A DNA stretch of 64,000 nt, from positions 30,557 through 94,556 of the forward strand of contig JAKQKB010000176.1 in assembly GCA_029560875.1 (NCBI GenBank). Reading direction: 5' to 3'. Source of the DNA: Bacteroidota bacterium (GTDB lineage: Bacteria; Bacteroidota; Bacteroidia; Bacteroidales; Tenuifilaceae). Shown piece after piece: positions 28,600 through 38,569 of the stretch (positions are counted from its first letter, which is position 1; each line of letters starts with the position of its first letter). The translations under genes were made by a program, and so were the position numbers. Below the pieces are notes generated by a model. The model searched no databases. It had not been told where the DNA came from and saw only the letters and a program-made list of their open reading frames with translations.

Positions 28600-30285
28600 A
28601 TGGATAATAATTCGACATTCGATAATAAGGATAACTTCAAAAAAGCCAATCAAAATTTAGAGCGAAAATATCGGTTGCTTTTTGAGAAATCGCCTGTTGG
28701 AATCTTTCAGTTTGACAATAATGCAATCATAATAGACTGTAACGATAGATTTATTGATATACTAAAGTCAAGCCGAGAAAAGGTTATCGGGCTCGATATG
28801 CATAATTTGAAAGATAAGTCTGTTCTGAATGCTTGTTTAGATGCTATTAAAGGAGTTCAAGGATTTTACGAAGGAGTATACCATGTTACCACCAGCGATG
28901 CAATAATATCTGTTAGTTTAAAGACTGTTCCATTTATTGTTGATGGAACCGATGATATGCAAGGAGGCATTGGAATAGTTGAGGATATTACGGAGCGTGT
29001 AAAAGCCGACGAAGTACTTAAGAAGAAGGAACAAGATTTCCGTATACTTTCATCGCTTACCACCGATGCTGCTTCGGTGTTAAGTTTTAACCCCGATGGA
29101 ACTTTCAATAGGCAGTGGCTTAGCGATAGTTTGCTACATACCGTTGGCTATACTCCCGACGAAATAGATTCCTTTGAGAAGTGGGCAAATATTGTTCACC
29201 CTGATGATATTCTTCCCTACAAAGAGGCCGTGGGAAAAATAATGCAAGGCCAAAAGGTGTCGTTGGATTTCAGAATTATTGACAAGAAAGGGAAAATGTT
29301 TTGGGTTAACAATACGGTTTTCCCTGAGTATGATGAATCTGGGCGTCCTGTAAGGTTGATTAGTGCGTTAAAGGATATTACTGCAGAGAAAGAAGCAGAA
29401 ATAGCCCTTAGCTATCAGCGTAATTTGCTCGATACAATAATTAATATTGCCCCTGTGGGTATTTGGCTATCTAAGCCCGATGGCTCATATCCAATCATCA
29501 ACAAAAACTTTTCTGAATTAATAGGCTATGGCACATCAATGTTCTCAATGACTTCGGAGGAGTTAGAGCACTGCCGGAAAAGTGATGATGTGGCTTTAAA
29601 ATCAGATGAACCAATAGAGACCGAGGAGGAAATAACCTTTACCGATGGAAATAAGCATACCATTAAAGTGTTTAAACGTAGAGTTTTTGATGTAAACGGT
29701 TCTGTTCTTGGTGTACTCGGTATTTCTACTGATATTACAGAGCGCAAGCGTTACGAGAAAGCTCTTGTTGAAGCATTGGAGAAGGCAGAGGAATCCGATA
29801 GGTTAAAATCTGCATTTCTTGCAAATATGAGTCACGAAATTCGTACCCCGCTCAATGGTATTATTGGATTTTCTAAGTATTTGAGGAATTTCCCAGATAC
29901 TAATCGAGAAGAAACTTTGAAGTTTCTTAATATTATATGTAACAGTGCCGACCATTTGTTGAATCTTATCAACGATATTATTGATATTTCGAAGATTGAA
30001 GTGGGACAGTTAAAAATTGCACCAGAGTCAATCAACCTCAACGCCTTGCTTAATGAGATTTATACCTTTTACTACTCAGCAAATCCCGATTTGTCGAAGC
30101 GTGGCGTTAGCTTTAGGATTACAACCTCGCTTTCCGATGCTGAATCGAGTATTGTTGTAGACAAGGTTCGACTGCGCCAAATCCTAAATAATTTAATTGG
30201 TAATGCGCTGAAATTTACAAAGGATGGAAGTGTTGAGTTTGGCTACGAACTAGCCCCCGACAAGAATTATGTACGGTTTTTGTAA
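28600..30285 (+). CDS. PAS-domain hybrid histidine kinase, 5' part (frameshifted)
   Basis: The 5' reading frame (561 codons) encodes three PAS domains (about 25-140, 145-275 and 280-390) and the HisKA dimerisation domain, with the phospho-His in [19 protein letters not shown]. It also has the start of the ATPase domain ([16 protein letters not shown]). It then stops at 30283-30285 just before the conserved VKDTGIGIP segment, which is encoded in the next frame. The whole gene would run to 30929. The ATG at 28600 is preferred over a TTG at 28585. A one-base loss from a T-run at 30277-30281 explains the break. The gene may be broken or mis-sequenced; without repair the kinase lacks most of its ATP-binding domain. 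Confidence 0.85.
   Translation: MDNNSTFDNKDNFKKANQNLERKYRLLFEKSPVGIFQFDNNAIIIDCNDRFIDILKSSREKVIGLDMHNLKDKSVLNACLDAIKGVQGFYEGVYHVTTSDAIISVSLKTVPFIVDGTDDMQGGIGIVEDITERVKADEVLKKKEQDFRILSSLTTDAASVLSFNPDGTFNRQWLSDSLLHTVGYTPDEIDSFEKWANIVHPDDILPYKEAVGKIMQGQKVSLDFRIIDKKGKMFWVNNTVFPEYDESGRPVRLISALKDITAEKEAEIALSYQRNLLDTIINIAPVGIWLSKPDGSYPIINKNFSELIGYGTSMFSMTSEELEHCRKSDDVALKSDEPIETEEEITFTDGNKHTIKVFKRRVFDVNGSVLGVLGISTDITERKRYEKALVEALEKAEESDRLKSAFLANMSHEIRTPLNGIIGFSKYLRNFPDTNREETLKFLNIICNSADHLLNLINDIIDISKIEVGQLKIAPESINLNALLNEIYTFYYSANPDLSKRGVSFRITTSLSDAESSIVVDKVRLRQILNNLIGNALKFTKDGSVEFGYELAPDKNYVRFL
30277..30285 (+). other. frameshift site in the hybrid kinase gene
   Basis: In the sequence cggtttttgtaaag five T residues are followed by a premature TAA. 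Six T residues would read [12 protein letters not shown], matching the family. Slippage back by one base would also restore it, but the site (G TTT TTG) is a poor programmed -1 signal. Confidence 0.8.
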
Positions 30286-30392
30286 AGGACACCGGGATAG
30301 GAATCCCTAAGGATAAGATTGAACTGATATTCCAGCGTTTCCGCCAGGCCGATATAGATATAACCAAAAAGTTTGGAGGAACAGGGCTTGGG

Positions 30393-30929
30393 TTGGCAAT
30401 ATCAAAATCGTTGGTGGACTTAATGGGTGGTAATATTTGGGTTGATTCTCAACCTGAAATTGGGTCTACTTTCTACTTCACTTTACCATTCATAAAAACT
30501 GCCATACCTGTTGCCAAATCCGATACCCAATTCGAATTCAATGAGGTAATGGATAAACTTAAGGGGAAACGGATTTTGATTGCCGAGGATGATACCAATA
30601 GTTTATTTTACCTGAAAACTGTGTTGCAGAACGCTGGCATAGCTTGCTTGGAAGCGCTAAATGGTCGCGATGCAGTTAACCTATTCCTCAAAAACCCAGA
30701 TGTTGACTTAATTCTTATGGATTTAAAAATGCCAGAACTTAGTGGTTTTGAGGCCATAAAAGAAATTCGCAAGGTAAGTCCAAAAGTCCCAATAATAGTT
30801 CAAACCGCACACGTATTCAACGACGAGAAAGTTTTATGTAACGCAATGGGGTGCAACAACTTTATATCGAAACCCGTAGATGTAAATGTTCTATTTAGCG
30901 CCTTAATTCAATTGATTGGGAAAAGGTAA
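30393..30929 (+). CDS. hybrid histidine kinase, 3' part with receiver domain (frameshifted)
   Basis: This 178-residue piece is the remainder of the kinase encoded from 28600. The frame is open from about 30279, so upstream of the first ATG (30393) it also encodes [14 protein letters not shown] and the GTGLGLAI glycine box. After this start it has the end of the ATPase domain ([10 protein letters not shown]) and a response-regulator receiver domain. The receiver has acidic residues AEDD, the phospho-acceptor Asp in [14 protein letters not shown], then the conserved Thr in QTAH and Lys in ISKPVD. Without the frameshift it would be the C-terminal end of one sensor kinase; as a stand-alone gene it has no natural start. 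It ends one base before the convergent GNAT gene. Confidence 0.75.
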   Translation: MAISKSLVDLMGGNIWVDSQPEIGSTFYFTLPFIKTAIPVAKSDTQFEFNEVMDKLKGKRILIAEDDTNSLFYLKTVLQNAGIACLEALNGRDAVNLFLKNPDVDLILMDLKMPELSGFEAIKEIRKVSPKVPIIVQTAHVFNDEKVLCNAMGCNNFISKPVDVNVLFSALIQLIGKR

Positions 30930-31397
30930 TTAAAGCGTTTTCTCAAAAATTATTTTCACAAACTCTTCCTTTGGTGGAGGCGCAATGCCTTTATTCTCAA
31001 ATCCATTCTCCTCAAGTAAGCAAACAATCGATTTGTCGTCAACAGGAATATAACCCGTGATGACTTTATATTTGTTGTCCTTTGCAAAGTCTAAAGCAAA
31101 AGTTAATAGTTGATGTGCTAAACCTTTCTTTTGAAATGCAGGGTAAATTGCTAACCTACTTAATGTTAGGGTTTGCTTATTGGTTTCGTCAGGTTTAAGA
31201 GTTATTGTTCCAACAGGAACGTGGTTGTAGAAAACAACGTAAACGAAGCCCTTCTCTATATCAGTGGCAATTTCATTAAAATCGGCCATGCTATTGTTCC
31301 AGTACTTAACGCCCTTTTCGAGCAGTTGACGGGAGCATTCTCTTATTATGTAAAGCACCGCCAATAGTTGGTGCTTTTGGGCCTTGGATATTTCCAT
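30930..31397 (-). CDS. GNAT family N-acetyltransferase
   Basis: A 155-residue acetyltransferase. The fold markers are VYVVFYNHVPVGTITLKP (strand 3-4), TLSRLAIYPAFQKKGLAHQLL with the acetyl-CoA-binding Q/RxxGxA pattern (QKKGLA), and the C-terminal CLLEENGFE segment. The substrate is unknown. It begins 2 bases after the stop of the upstream amidohydrolase gene, so the two are probably one transcript. It abuts the kinase gene end to end. Confidence 0.85.
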   Translation of the reverse strand: MEISKAQKHQLLAVLYIIRECSRQLLEKGVKYWNNSMADFNEIATDIEKGFVYVVFYNHVPVGTITLKPDETNKQTLTLSRLAIYPAFQKKGLAHQLLTFALDFAKDNKYKVITGYIPVDDKSIVCLLEENGFENKGIAPPPKEEFVKIIFEKTL

Positions 31398-31399
31398 AT

Positions 31400-33034
31400 C
31401 TATTGGTTTACATCGTATACCTTTTCACCATTTATATAAGTTTGCTGAACTTTAATGTAGGGTACATCCTTAATGGAGTCGTTCATCAAATCAAAATCTA
31501 GCACAACGAAATCGGCAAATTTTCCAACTTCAAGGCTACCCTTGATATTTTCCTCAAAGGCCGATTTTACTGCCCAAATTGTCATAGCGCGGAGCGCTTG
31601 CTCGCGTGTAAGAGCATTCTCCATTTGGAATCCGTCCTTGGGCTCGCCGTTAAAGTGTTGGCGAACTACCCCTGAATAGAATCCGTAGAGTGGATTTATA
31701 TGCTCAATTGGAAAATCGCTTCCGTTGGGCAACCATCCATTCTGCTGGAGCAATTCCTGATATGCGTATGCATACTTGATTCTATCGCCCAAACGCTCGT
31801 TGGCCCAATCCATATCCGATGTTGCGTGTGTGGTTTGGATTGATGGAATAATATTGTACTTACCGTATCGAGGCATATCCTGTGGATCAACTACCTGTGA
31901 ATGCTCAATTCTCCAGCGCTTATCGTTGTTCTCATCTAGATATTTTGAGTATATATCAATCATTAATCTAACGGCTGCATCGCCAATACAGTGCGTGCAA
32001 ACCTGGTAGCCAGCATCGCTTGCAATTTTGCATACAGAGTCAAGTTTTTCGGTTGTTTCAACTTGAATTCCAATGTTTTTGGGGTCATCGGAGTATGGTT
32101 TTAACAGTAACGCTCCGCGTGAGCCTAGAGCCCCGTCAGCATATATTTTAATTGAACGTACGGTTAGCCAGTCTGTTTGGTAAACTCCTTTATTTACAAA
32201 AGTTTCGTAATTCGATTTTGTTGGGTTGAGCCAAGCATTAATTCGCATTTTTAGCGAGCCACTCTTCTGTAACGAATCAACAAGAAAAACTTCATCGGTA
32301 TCCAATCCTGCATCGTGAACTCCTGTTAGTCCAACTGCAAAGCAGTTCTTTTGTGCGTTGATTAATGCATTGGTTTTTTCCTCTTTTGTTGACTCAGGAA
32401 TACATTTACGCACAAGCTCCATTGCGTTATCAACCAGAACTCCTGTAGGTTTTCCATTGACTTTAATGATTTCACCACCATTGATGGTTGTTTTGGCGGT
32501 AATACCTGCTATCTCAAGCGCTTTTTGATTGGCTATTGCAGCGTGGCCATCAATTCTAACAATGTAAACGGGTTTGTCGGGGAAAGCCTTGTTGAGTAGT
32601 TCGTTTGTGGGGAATTGCTTTACAGCCCACTCGTTCTGGTTCCAACCTCTACCTTTCACCCACTCTGTGGAGTATCGGTTTTGGTTTTCAACTAATCGCT
32701 TTACAACCTCTTCCCAATTCTTTGCACCCGCCAACCAAGCGTTCGGTAAACCAAGTCCATAGCCTAAAAAATGACAGTGGGGGTCAATAAACCCAGGGTA
32801 AATGTATTTTCCAGTAGCATCAAAAGTGTTTGTCGATTCGTACTTTTTCTCTATAGTTTCTTTTTCGCCAATAGCAACAATTTTTCCATTGCTTATGGCC
32901 ATACTACTATGGACTGTAAAGGCGGAGTCAACTGAGTATATTTTTGCGTTAGTTACAATTAAATCAACTTTTTCGCGTTTAATACAAGCCATTGCTGAGA
33001 TTGCGGTTAGGATTATTAATGTATTTTTAATCAT
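31400..33034 (-). CDS. amidohydrolase family lipoprotein (YtcJ-like)
   Basis: A 544-residue metal-dependent hydrolase with a lipoprotein signal (lipobox ISAMAC, Cys17). Seen: the N-terminal composite domain (VDLIVTNAKIYSVD), the metal-binding FIDPHCHFLGYG (His86, His88), WVKGRGWNQNEW, TGVHDAGLD, KIYADGALGSRGA, VCTHCIGDAAV and the closing region GKFADFVVLD. This matches the YtcJ-like branch, which acts on amides or N-formyl compounds. The substrate is not predictable. It is probably exported and membrane anchored, and co-transcribed with the GNAT gene. Confidence 0.87.
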   Translation of the reverse strand: MIKNTLIILTAISAMACIKREKVDLIVTNAKIYSVDSAFTVHSSMAISNGKIVAIGEKETIEKKYESTNTFDATGKYIYPGFIDPHCHFLGYGLGLPNAWLAGAKNWEEVVKRLVENQNRYSTEWVKGRGWNQNEWAVKQFPTNELLNKAFPDKPVYIVRIDGHAAIANQKALEIAGITAKTTINGGEIIKVNGKPTGVLVDNAMELVRKCIPESTKEEKTNALINAQKNCFAVGLTGVHDAGLDTDEVFLVDSLQKSGSLKMRINAWLNPTKSNYETFVNKGVYQTDWLTVRSIKIYADGALGSRGALLLKPYSDDPKNIGIQVETTEKLDSVCKIASDAGYQVCTHCIGDAAVRLMIDIYSKYLDENNDKRWRIEHSQVVDPQDMPRYGKYNIIPSIQTTHATSDMDWANERLGDRIKYAYAYQELLQQNGWLPNGSDFPIEHINPLYGFYSGVVRQHFNGEPKDGFQMENALTREQALRAMTIWAVKSAFEENIKGSLEVGKFADFVVLDFDLMNDSIKDVPYIKVQQTYINGEKVYDVNQ

Positions 33035-33219
33035 TGGTTTAAAAGTTCAGGGTTACTAGAAAAACCAAATTTAATCTTTTGTTTTGAATTATAAAATGAT
33101 GTTGAATTTTGTAAAATCATGAGTATGCAATACCTTGATGTGTTAGTAACTCAATAACTCAATCCCCTTATAACCGACTAACCAAAAAAATCTGTAGTTT
33201 TGAATTTTTAAAATAGATA

Positions 33220-34653
33220 ATGAAAGTCTTATACAACATAGCCTTAATTGCATTAGGTTTTGGAATAATTGCCTGCGAACGCGATAATTTTTCCGATAGT
33301 CCCTCGCTGAAATTGAATTTTTCAGCCGATACAGTCCTTTTCGATACAGTTTTTACTACAATTGGCTCATCTACTCGATACCTGAAAGTTTACAATAAAA
33401 GCAATTCCGATGTTCGCATTTCATCTATAAGATTGGCTGGTGGCTCAATATCACCATTCCGGATTAATGTTGATGGAATGAGCGGTACTACTTTTTCAGA
33501 TATACCCCTAAGGTCAAAGGATAGTCTATTTGTATTTGTTGAGGTTACTGTCGACCCAACATCGCAGAACTCTCCGCTATTAATTCCCGATTCTATAGTT
33601 TTTCAAACAAACGGAAATGTTCAGGATGTAAACTTGGTTGCTTGGGGTCAGGATGTGCATCTTTTTAAATCAAAAACCATCACCACCGATACAGTTTTGC
33701 AGGCTGACAAGCCGTATCTTATTTATGATTATCTTTTGGTAAATCCCAACGTTTCGTTAACTATTGAGGCGGGGGCGAAGTTGCATTTCCATAACTTTTC
33801 GCAGTTAATAGTAGCAGGAACTATAAAAGTTAACGGAGAACCCGAGAAACCTGTGATTTTTGAGGGCGATAGGCTTGAGAAGTTTTACCGCGATAAGGCT
33901 GGACAGTGGAATGGTGTTTGGCTTTACGCCGGCAGTAAGAATAATATAATTCAGTGGGCTGAAATAAAGAACTCCATTGTAGGTTTAATTGTCGACACTT
34001 GTGTTACTCCTGGAATTCCTACGGTTGCAATTAGCCATTCAAAGGTGGAGAATACCAGTTACATTGGGTTACTTGCCCGTGGTGCAAAAATTGATGCCGA
34101 TAATTGCCTGTTTGCAAACTCTGCCCAAGTTTCAGTAGCGTTAACAATGGGAGGAGCCTATCGTTTTTATCATTGCACAGTAGCAAATTACTGGGGCGAC
34201 TATATGTTCCGAAAAGGTCCAGCGTTGTTGCTGAATAACTATTACCTTTATCAGTTGGTGGAAAATGGCCCATACTATGTAGAGCCGAGAGATTTGACCG
34301 AGGCAGCGTTTTACAATAGCATTATTTATGGCAGTATAAGCACTGAGTTTTCTGTTGATAACAAAGTCAACGGCCAAGCTGTTAATGCGCAAATGAACTA
34401 TTACTTTCAGGATTGTATAGTTAAAGTTCCTTCGGATTATGATTTAAGCGACGAGAGTAAATTCAAGAATATTCTTAGGCTCGACCCCAAATTTAAAAAT
34501 CCCTATGAACATATTTACTTGCTCGATACATTAAGCCCTGCAAAAGATGTGGCCAATATTGATATTTCTAATTTGTACCCAATAGATTTAAAGAATTTTA
34601 ACCGCTTAACCGACACAAAACCCGATTTGGGAGCGTTTGAAAGGGAAGAGTAG
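33220..34653 (+). CDS. lipoprotein with right-handed beta-helix, unknown function
   Basis: A 477-residue lipoprotein (lipobox ALGFGIIAC, Cys19). Residues 30-160 resemble an Ig-like or DUF1573-type beta domain (DTVFTTIGSSTRYLKVYNKS). Residues from about 185 carry parallel beta-helix-like turns (VSLTIEAGAKLHFHNFSQLIVAGTI, IIQWAEIKNSIVGLIV, IDADNCLFANSAQVS). The final DTKPDLGAFE motif is common at the end of Bacteroidota surface beta-helix proteins. It has no known enzymatic motif and no obvious partner, and is followed by an EEP-family gene 62 bases later. A -7 box TAGTTTTG lies at 33195-33202. Confidence 0.7.
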   Translation: MKVLYNIALIALGFGIIACERDNFSDSPSLKLNFSADTVLFDTVFTTIGSSTRYLKVYNKSNSDVRISSIRLAGGSISPFRINVDGMSGTTFSDIPLRSKDSLFVFVEVTVDPTSQNSPLLIPDSIVFQTNGNVQDVNLVAWGQDVHLFKSKTITTDTVLQADKPYLIYDYLLVNPNVSLTIEAGAKLHFHNFSQLIVAGTIKVNGEPEKPVIFEGDRLEKFYRDKAGQWNGVWLYAGSKNNIIQWAEIKNSIVGLIVDTCVTPGIPTVAISHSKVENTSYIGLLARGAKIDADNCLFANSAQVSVALTMGGAYRFYHCTVANYWGDYMFRKGPALLLNNYYLYQLVENGPYYVEPRDLTEAAFYNSIIYGSISTEFSVDNKVNGQAVNAQMNYYFQDCIVKVPSDYDLSDESKFKNILRLDPKFKNPYEHIYLLDTLSPAKDVANIDISNLYPIDLKNFNRLTDTKPDLGAFEREE

Positions 34654-34715
34654 TTTTTGTAAATATGTGATTTGTTTTAACTTTATAACTAGTTAGAACC
34701 AATTTCTATTTTTAG

Positions 34716-35741
34716 ATGAAAAGATTTCTACTTATCCTTTTTTTAATTTTCAATTTCTCATTCTCTTATTCTCAAGTAGTAAGGAGTCGAGTAATGTTCT
34801 ACAATGTCGAGAATCTTTTTGACCCGTTCAACGATTCCCTTACCCGCGACGATGAGTTCACCCCCGATGGTGCTCGTCATTGGACCTGGAACAAGATGGG
34901 ACGAAAAATCAATGGGATTTTTAAGGTGATAATGGCTGTTGGCGAGTTTGACCCACCTGTAATTGTAGGTTTTTGTGAGGTTGAGAATGGTTTTGTAATT
35001 CATCAACTGATTAAAGAAACGCCTTTGTCAAAATTCGATTATAGAATGGTTCATCGCGAATCGCCTGACCCAAGAGGTATTGATGTGGCATTGATTTATA
35101 GGCCAGATAGATTTCAGTTGATTGAAAAGAATTTTTTCAAAGTAGTTTTCCCCGACGATACTGCACGTCGTACCCGTGAGATTTTATATGCAAAGGGATT
35201 GATTTCCAAAGATACCCTTCACGTTTTTGTAAACCATTGGCCTTCGAAGTTTGGTGGTGAGTTGGAGTCTGAGTTAGGACGTTATGCTGCTGCATACACT
35301 TTAAAACACAAGGTTGACTCCATTCGGGTTTTCTACTCCGATGCACGCATACTAATTATGGGCGATTTAAACGATGAACCCGAGTCTGACCCTGTGGTAA
35401 AAGGTTTTGGTGCTTGTATTACTGATGATGCATCGTGTGATGGTAATTTTGTCAACATCTCAGCAATTTTAAAACAAAAAGGGCAGGGGAGTTATAAGTA
35501 TCAGGGTGTATGGGGAATAATAGACCAAATAATTCTTTCTCGCAGTTTGCTTACAAAAAAGCATAAACTTTATACTACACCTACAAATGCAAATGTTTTT
35601 AATGCTGAATTCCTTCTAGAGACCGATGATGCATTTGTTGGCAAAAAGCCTTTCCGCACATTTCAGGGATATCGCTACTACGGGGGCTTCAGCGACCACT
35701 TGCCAGTTTATATTGACTTATTTGAAAGCTCAGATTATTAA
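34716..35741 (+). CDS. endonuclease/exonuclease/phosphatase family protein
   Basis: A 341-residue exported protein with a signal peptide (about 1-20, LIFNFSFSYSQ) and the EEP/DNase I-like fold. Seen: VMFYNVENLFDP (metal Asn), VIVGFCEVENGFVI (metal Glu), the HRESPDPRGIDVALIYRP region, VNHWPSK (His), ILIMGDLNDEPESDPV (Asp-Asn), and the C-terminal GGFSDHLPVYIDL (SDH). Members cut nucleic acids or phosphodiesters or hydrolyse phosphoinositides and sphingomyelin; the substrate is not defined. It follows the beta-helix lipoprotein gene by 62 bases, possibly in one unit. Confidence 0.9.
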   Translation: MKRFLLILFLIFNFSFSYSQVVRSRVMFYNVENLFDPFNDSLTRDDEFTPDGARHWTWNKMGRKINGIFKVIMAVGEFDPPVIVGFCEVENGFVIHQLIKETPLSKFDYRMVHRESPDPRGIDVALIYRPDRFQLIEKNFFKVVFPDDTARRTREILYAKGLISKDTLHVFVNHWPSKFGGELESELGRYAAAYTLKHKVDSIRVFYSDARILIMGDLNDEPESDPVVKGFGACITDDASCDGNFVNISAILKQKGQGSYKYQGVWGIIDQIILSRSLLTKKHKLYTTPTNANVFNAEFLLETDDAFVGKKPFRTFQGYRYYGGFSDHLPVYIDLFESSDY

Positions 35742-35803
35742 TATTTTACGCTCTTATGTTTTTTGGATTTGACGTGAAATAATTTTGCTCTTATTCAAAA
35801 ACA

Positions 35804-35835
35804 TTTGCACACCCCAATAATCCTTTCTAACTTTG
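35804..35835 (+). promoter_or_regulatory. promoter of the thiamine operon
   Basis: TTTG (35804-35807) and TAACTTTG (35828-35835) are 20 bases apart, a full Bacteroidota promoter match. The transcript would start right at the TPP aptamer. Confidence 0.75.
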
Positions 35836-35840
35836 ACCCG

Positions 35841-35918
35841 ACTTTTGGGGGTGCCTTTAAGGCTGAGATTACACCCTTTGAACCTGATTCGGATAATACT
35901 GACGAAGGGAAAAAGAGT
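35841..35918 (+). promoter_or_regulatory. thi: TPP (THI-box) riboswitch
   Basis: The conserved TPP elements are GGGGGTGCC (35846-35854), GGCTGAGATTACACCC (35861-35876), GAACCTGATTCGGATAATAC and GACGAAGGGA (35901-35910). P1 pairs ACTTTT (35841-35846) with AAGAGT (35913-35918). It controls the thiamine-uptake genes that follow. A hairpin, CCAAAGC (35974-35980) with GCTTTGG (36008-36014), lies 45 bases before the first start codon and may be part of the expression platform (inference). Confidence 0.93.
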
Positions 35919-36059
35919 TTTACGTTTTTATCAATCTCAAGTTTTTTTACTTCCCCCTTTTTTAGTTCGAAAACCAAAGCCCAATTGGGAGTGCACGCCG
36001 TATTTGCGCTTTGGAAGTTCGATAATTTATGTTGAACAACTTAAAAAGGGTTTACAAAA

Positions 36060-38507
36060 ATGAAAAGGTTTTACGTTTTACTGCTTTTGCAGTTTATTGG
36101 TGTATTTGCATTTGCAAATCTATACGATTTTGGAGGTTTTTCCGTTGGTGGAAAAATTACCGATTCCAATGGTAATCCACTGGCGGGGGCAACCGTAGTG
36201 GTTGAAAATACTTTATTGGGCGTATCGTCTGGCAAAAATGGTAGTTTTTTGATTAGCCGTTTAAAATCGGGTAATTACACTCTAGTGGTATCGTATATGG
36301 GGTACGATACAAAAAAGGTTGACGTATCAGTAAGCGATAATGTTTATGTAGACATCTCCCTAAATGAATCATCGTTAATGTGCGAGGAGGTTGTGGTGAT
36401 CGCTACCCGAGCATCAACACGGATGCCAATTGCGCAATCTACAATGGATAAGGAAATGGTTCGAGCCAGCAATTCTGGTTTCGATGTGCCTTACCTTTTG
36501 GAAATGCTACCTTCGGTTGTAGCAACATCGGAGGGCGGTACAGGAATTGGTAATACAACACTTCGCATTAGAGGAACAGACCATACCCGTATTAACGTTA
36601 CCGTAAATGGTATTCCTTTGAACGATGCAGAATCGCAAGGTGTTTACTGGGTCGATTTGCCCGACTTTGCCTCATCGGTGGATAATGTTCAGGTGCAACG
36701 TGGCGTGGGAACATCAACCAACGGAGCTGCGGCTTTTGGGGCAACTGTGAATTTTCAAACCGTAACTTTAAATCCAGAGCCTTTTGCTGCTATTGATTTA
36801 TTTGGCGGTTCGTACAATACCCAAAAGATTTCGGGTAGAGTAGGTACTGGGTTAATAAACGGTAATTTCAGTTTTGAAGGGCGTTACTCGCAGTTACGCT
36901 CCGATGGTTATATTGAGCGCGCAGGCTCCGACCATAAGTCTATGTTTTTCACAGGTGCTTGGCACGGAACAAAGAGTTTAGTACGTTTTAATATTATTCA
37001 TGGCGAGGAGCATACCGCAATAACCTGGGAAGGTACGCCTGATTATATGATGAGTGTTAATCGTCGTTATAATTTGGCAGGAGAGTATAAGGATGGAGAT
37101 GGAAATACTCGTTACTATGAAGACCAGAAAGATAATTACTGGCAAACACACTATCAACTTATATCTAGTCACTCTTTTAATAACTATCTAACGATGAATG
37201 CTACTCTGCATTTCACCGATGGAGAAGGTTATTATGAAGAGTATAAGGAGGATAGAGCTTTGAAGAAATATGGGTTGCCTAATGCTATCATTGGAACTGA
37301 ACTTATTGATACTAGTGATTTTATTCATCAGAAATGGATGGATAATGTTTTTTATGGTGCAATTTCGTCATTGAATTATAGTAAGGGCTCTTTAGAGATA
37401 GCTCTTGGAGGTGGATGGAATAGGCACGATGGGGATCACTTTGGTAAAATTCTTTGGGCTCAATATAACACTGGATTACCCAAAAACCATGAGTGGTATA
37501 AAAATAATGGACTTAAAACGGATTGGAACTTTTTTGCAAAATCTACATGGCAAGTCAGTGACAACATAAATATCTTTGCAGATGTTCAGTATCGTGGTGT
37601 TTCTTATAAATTAAAGGGTTTGGATTCCGATGTTGCGGATATTGATCAGGATCACAATTGGACGTTCTTTAATCCCAAAACTGGCGCTGTTATTAAGTTT
37701 TTATCATCGCACGAGGTGTATTACTCCTTTGGCATTGCTAACAGAGAGCCTGCACGAAGCGATTTAAAGGATGGTCAAAAGTATGGTGACGACTATATTC
37801 CAAAACCAGAAAGACTTTACGATTGGGAGTTGGGTTATAAGTTTAAGCATTCTATGTTTGCCTTTAATGCCAATCTTTACTATATGCTATACAAGAATCA
37901 ACTTGTATTGACAGGAGAGTTAACTGATGTTGGATACGCAAAGATGGATAATGTGCCCAGTAGTTATAGGACTGGTGCTGAGTTGATTTTTGGAATAAAA
38001 CCTGTAAGGTGGTTAAAGGTTGACGTTAACACTACTCTTAGTAAGAATATTATTAAGGATTATACTAATTATGCAATTCTTACTGACAAACCATATGGAG
38101 ATGAAACGGGCTTGACTGTTCCTGAATATGTTGGAAAAACAACTATTTCATATTCTCCTTCTGTTATTGCTGGAGGAAAACTAAGTGTGATGCCGACAAA
38201 TGGATTAACCCTCTCGTGGATTGCAAAATTTGTTGGTAAACAATATTTAGATAATACCGAAAATAGTGGAAGAATGCTCGACTCATACTTGGTTAATAAT
38301 TTTTCAGTTGACTATAGGTTTAAAACTAACGGCGTAAAGACTGTTTATGTTCAAGGCTTGGTAAATAATATACTTAACAATGAATATTCTGCCAATGCTT
38401 GGGTGTATAGAACTCGATATCAAAGTGGCGACCCTGAGTATGTAGGTATTGGGTATTATCCTCAGGCTCCAATCAACTTTGCTCTAAAACTAGGAGTTGA
38501 ATTTTAG
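36060..38507 (+). CDS. TonB-dependent receptor, probably for thiamine
   Basis: An 815-residue outer-membrane receptor. It has a signal peptide (about 1-19), an N-terminal carboxypeptidase-regulatory-like domain (about 28-110, VGGKITDSNGNPLAGATVVVE), the TonB-box/plug region (120-230, with RIRGTDHTRINVTVNG and QRGVGTSTNGAAAFGATVNF) and a long beta-barrel to residue 815. The last residues LGVEF end with the usual aromatic. The TPP riboswitch upstream and the pnuC and thiN genes downstream point to thiamine or a thiamine-like compound as ligand (inference). Confidence 0.9.
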   Translation: MKRFYVLLLLQFIGVFAFANLYDFGGFSVGGKITDSNGNPLAGATVVVENTLLGVSSGKNGSFLISRLKSGNYTLVVSYMGYDTKKVDVSVSDNVYVDISLNESSLMCEEVVVIATRASTRMPIAQSTMDKEMVRASNSGFDVPYLLEMLPSVVATSEGGTGIGNTTLRIRGTDHTRINVTVNGIPLNDAESQGVYWVDLPDFASSVDNVQVQRGVGTSTNGAAAFGATVNFQTVTLNPEPFAAIDLFGGSYNTQKISGRVGTGLINGNFSFEGRYSQLRSDGYIERAGSDHKSMFFTGAWHGTKSLVRFNIIHGEEHTAITWEGTPDYMMSVNRRYNLAGEYKDGDGNTRYYEDQKDNYWQTHYQLISSHSFNNYLTMNATLHFTDGEGYYEEYKEDRALKKYGLPNAIIGTELIDTSDFIHQKWMDNVFYGAISSLNYSKGSLEIALGGGWNRHDGDHFGKILWAQYNTGLPKNHEWYKNNGLKTDWNFFAKSTWQVSDNINIFADVQYRGVSYKLKGLDSDVADIDQDHNWTFFNPKTGAVIKFLSSHEVYYSFGIANREPARSDLKDGQKYGDDYIPKPERLYDWELGYKFKHSMFAFNANLYYMLYKNQLVLTGELTDVGYAKMDNVPSSYRTGAELIFGIKPVRWLKVDVNTTLSKNIIKDYTNYAILTDKPYGDETGLTVPEYVGKTTISYSPSVIAGGKLSVMPTNGLTLSWIAKFVGKQYLDNTENSGRMLDSYLVNNFSVDYRFKTNGVKTVYVQGLVNNILNNEYSANAWVYRTRYQSGDPEYVGIGYYPQAPINFALKLGVEF

Positions 38508-38516
38508 TTAATATTT

Positions 38517-38547
38517 GTTTAGTGGTGATGTTTTATCACCACTAAAC
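38517..38547 (+). other. 13-bp hairpin between receptor and pnuC genes
   Basis: Perfect inverted repeat, GTTTAGTGGTGAT (38517-38529) and ATCACCACTAAAC (38535-38547) with loop GTTTT, located 10 bases after the receptor stop codon. There is no T-run, so it may slow transcription or protect or process the RNA rather than terminate. Confidence 0.65.
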
Positions 38548-38569
38548 GCTTTAAATAAACACTATTCCA

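Noticed and set aside
30277..30285. Programmed -1 ribosomal frameshift to join the two kinase halves
   Set aside because: The site G TTT TTG is not a good slippery heptamer and no clear downstream pseudoknot was found; a deletion in the T-run is simpler.
35795..36063. Short open frames on both strands over the TPP riboswitch
   Set aside because: They are covered by conserved aptamer sequence and expression-platform hairpins, and no protein family or start signal supports them.
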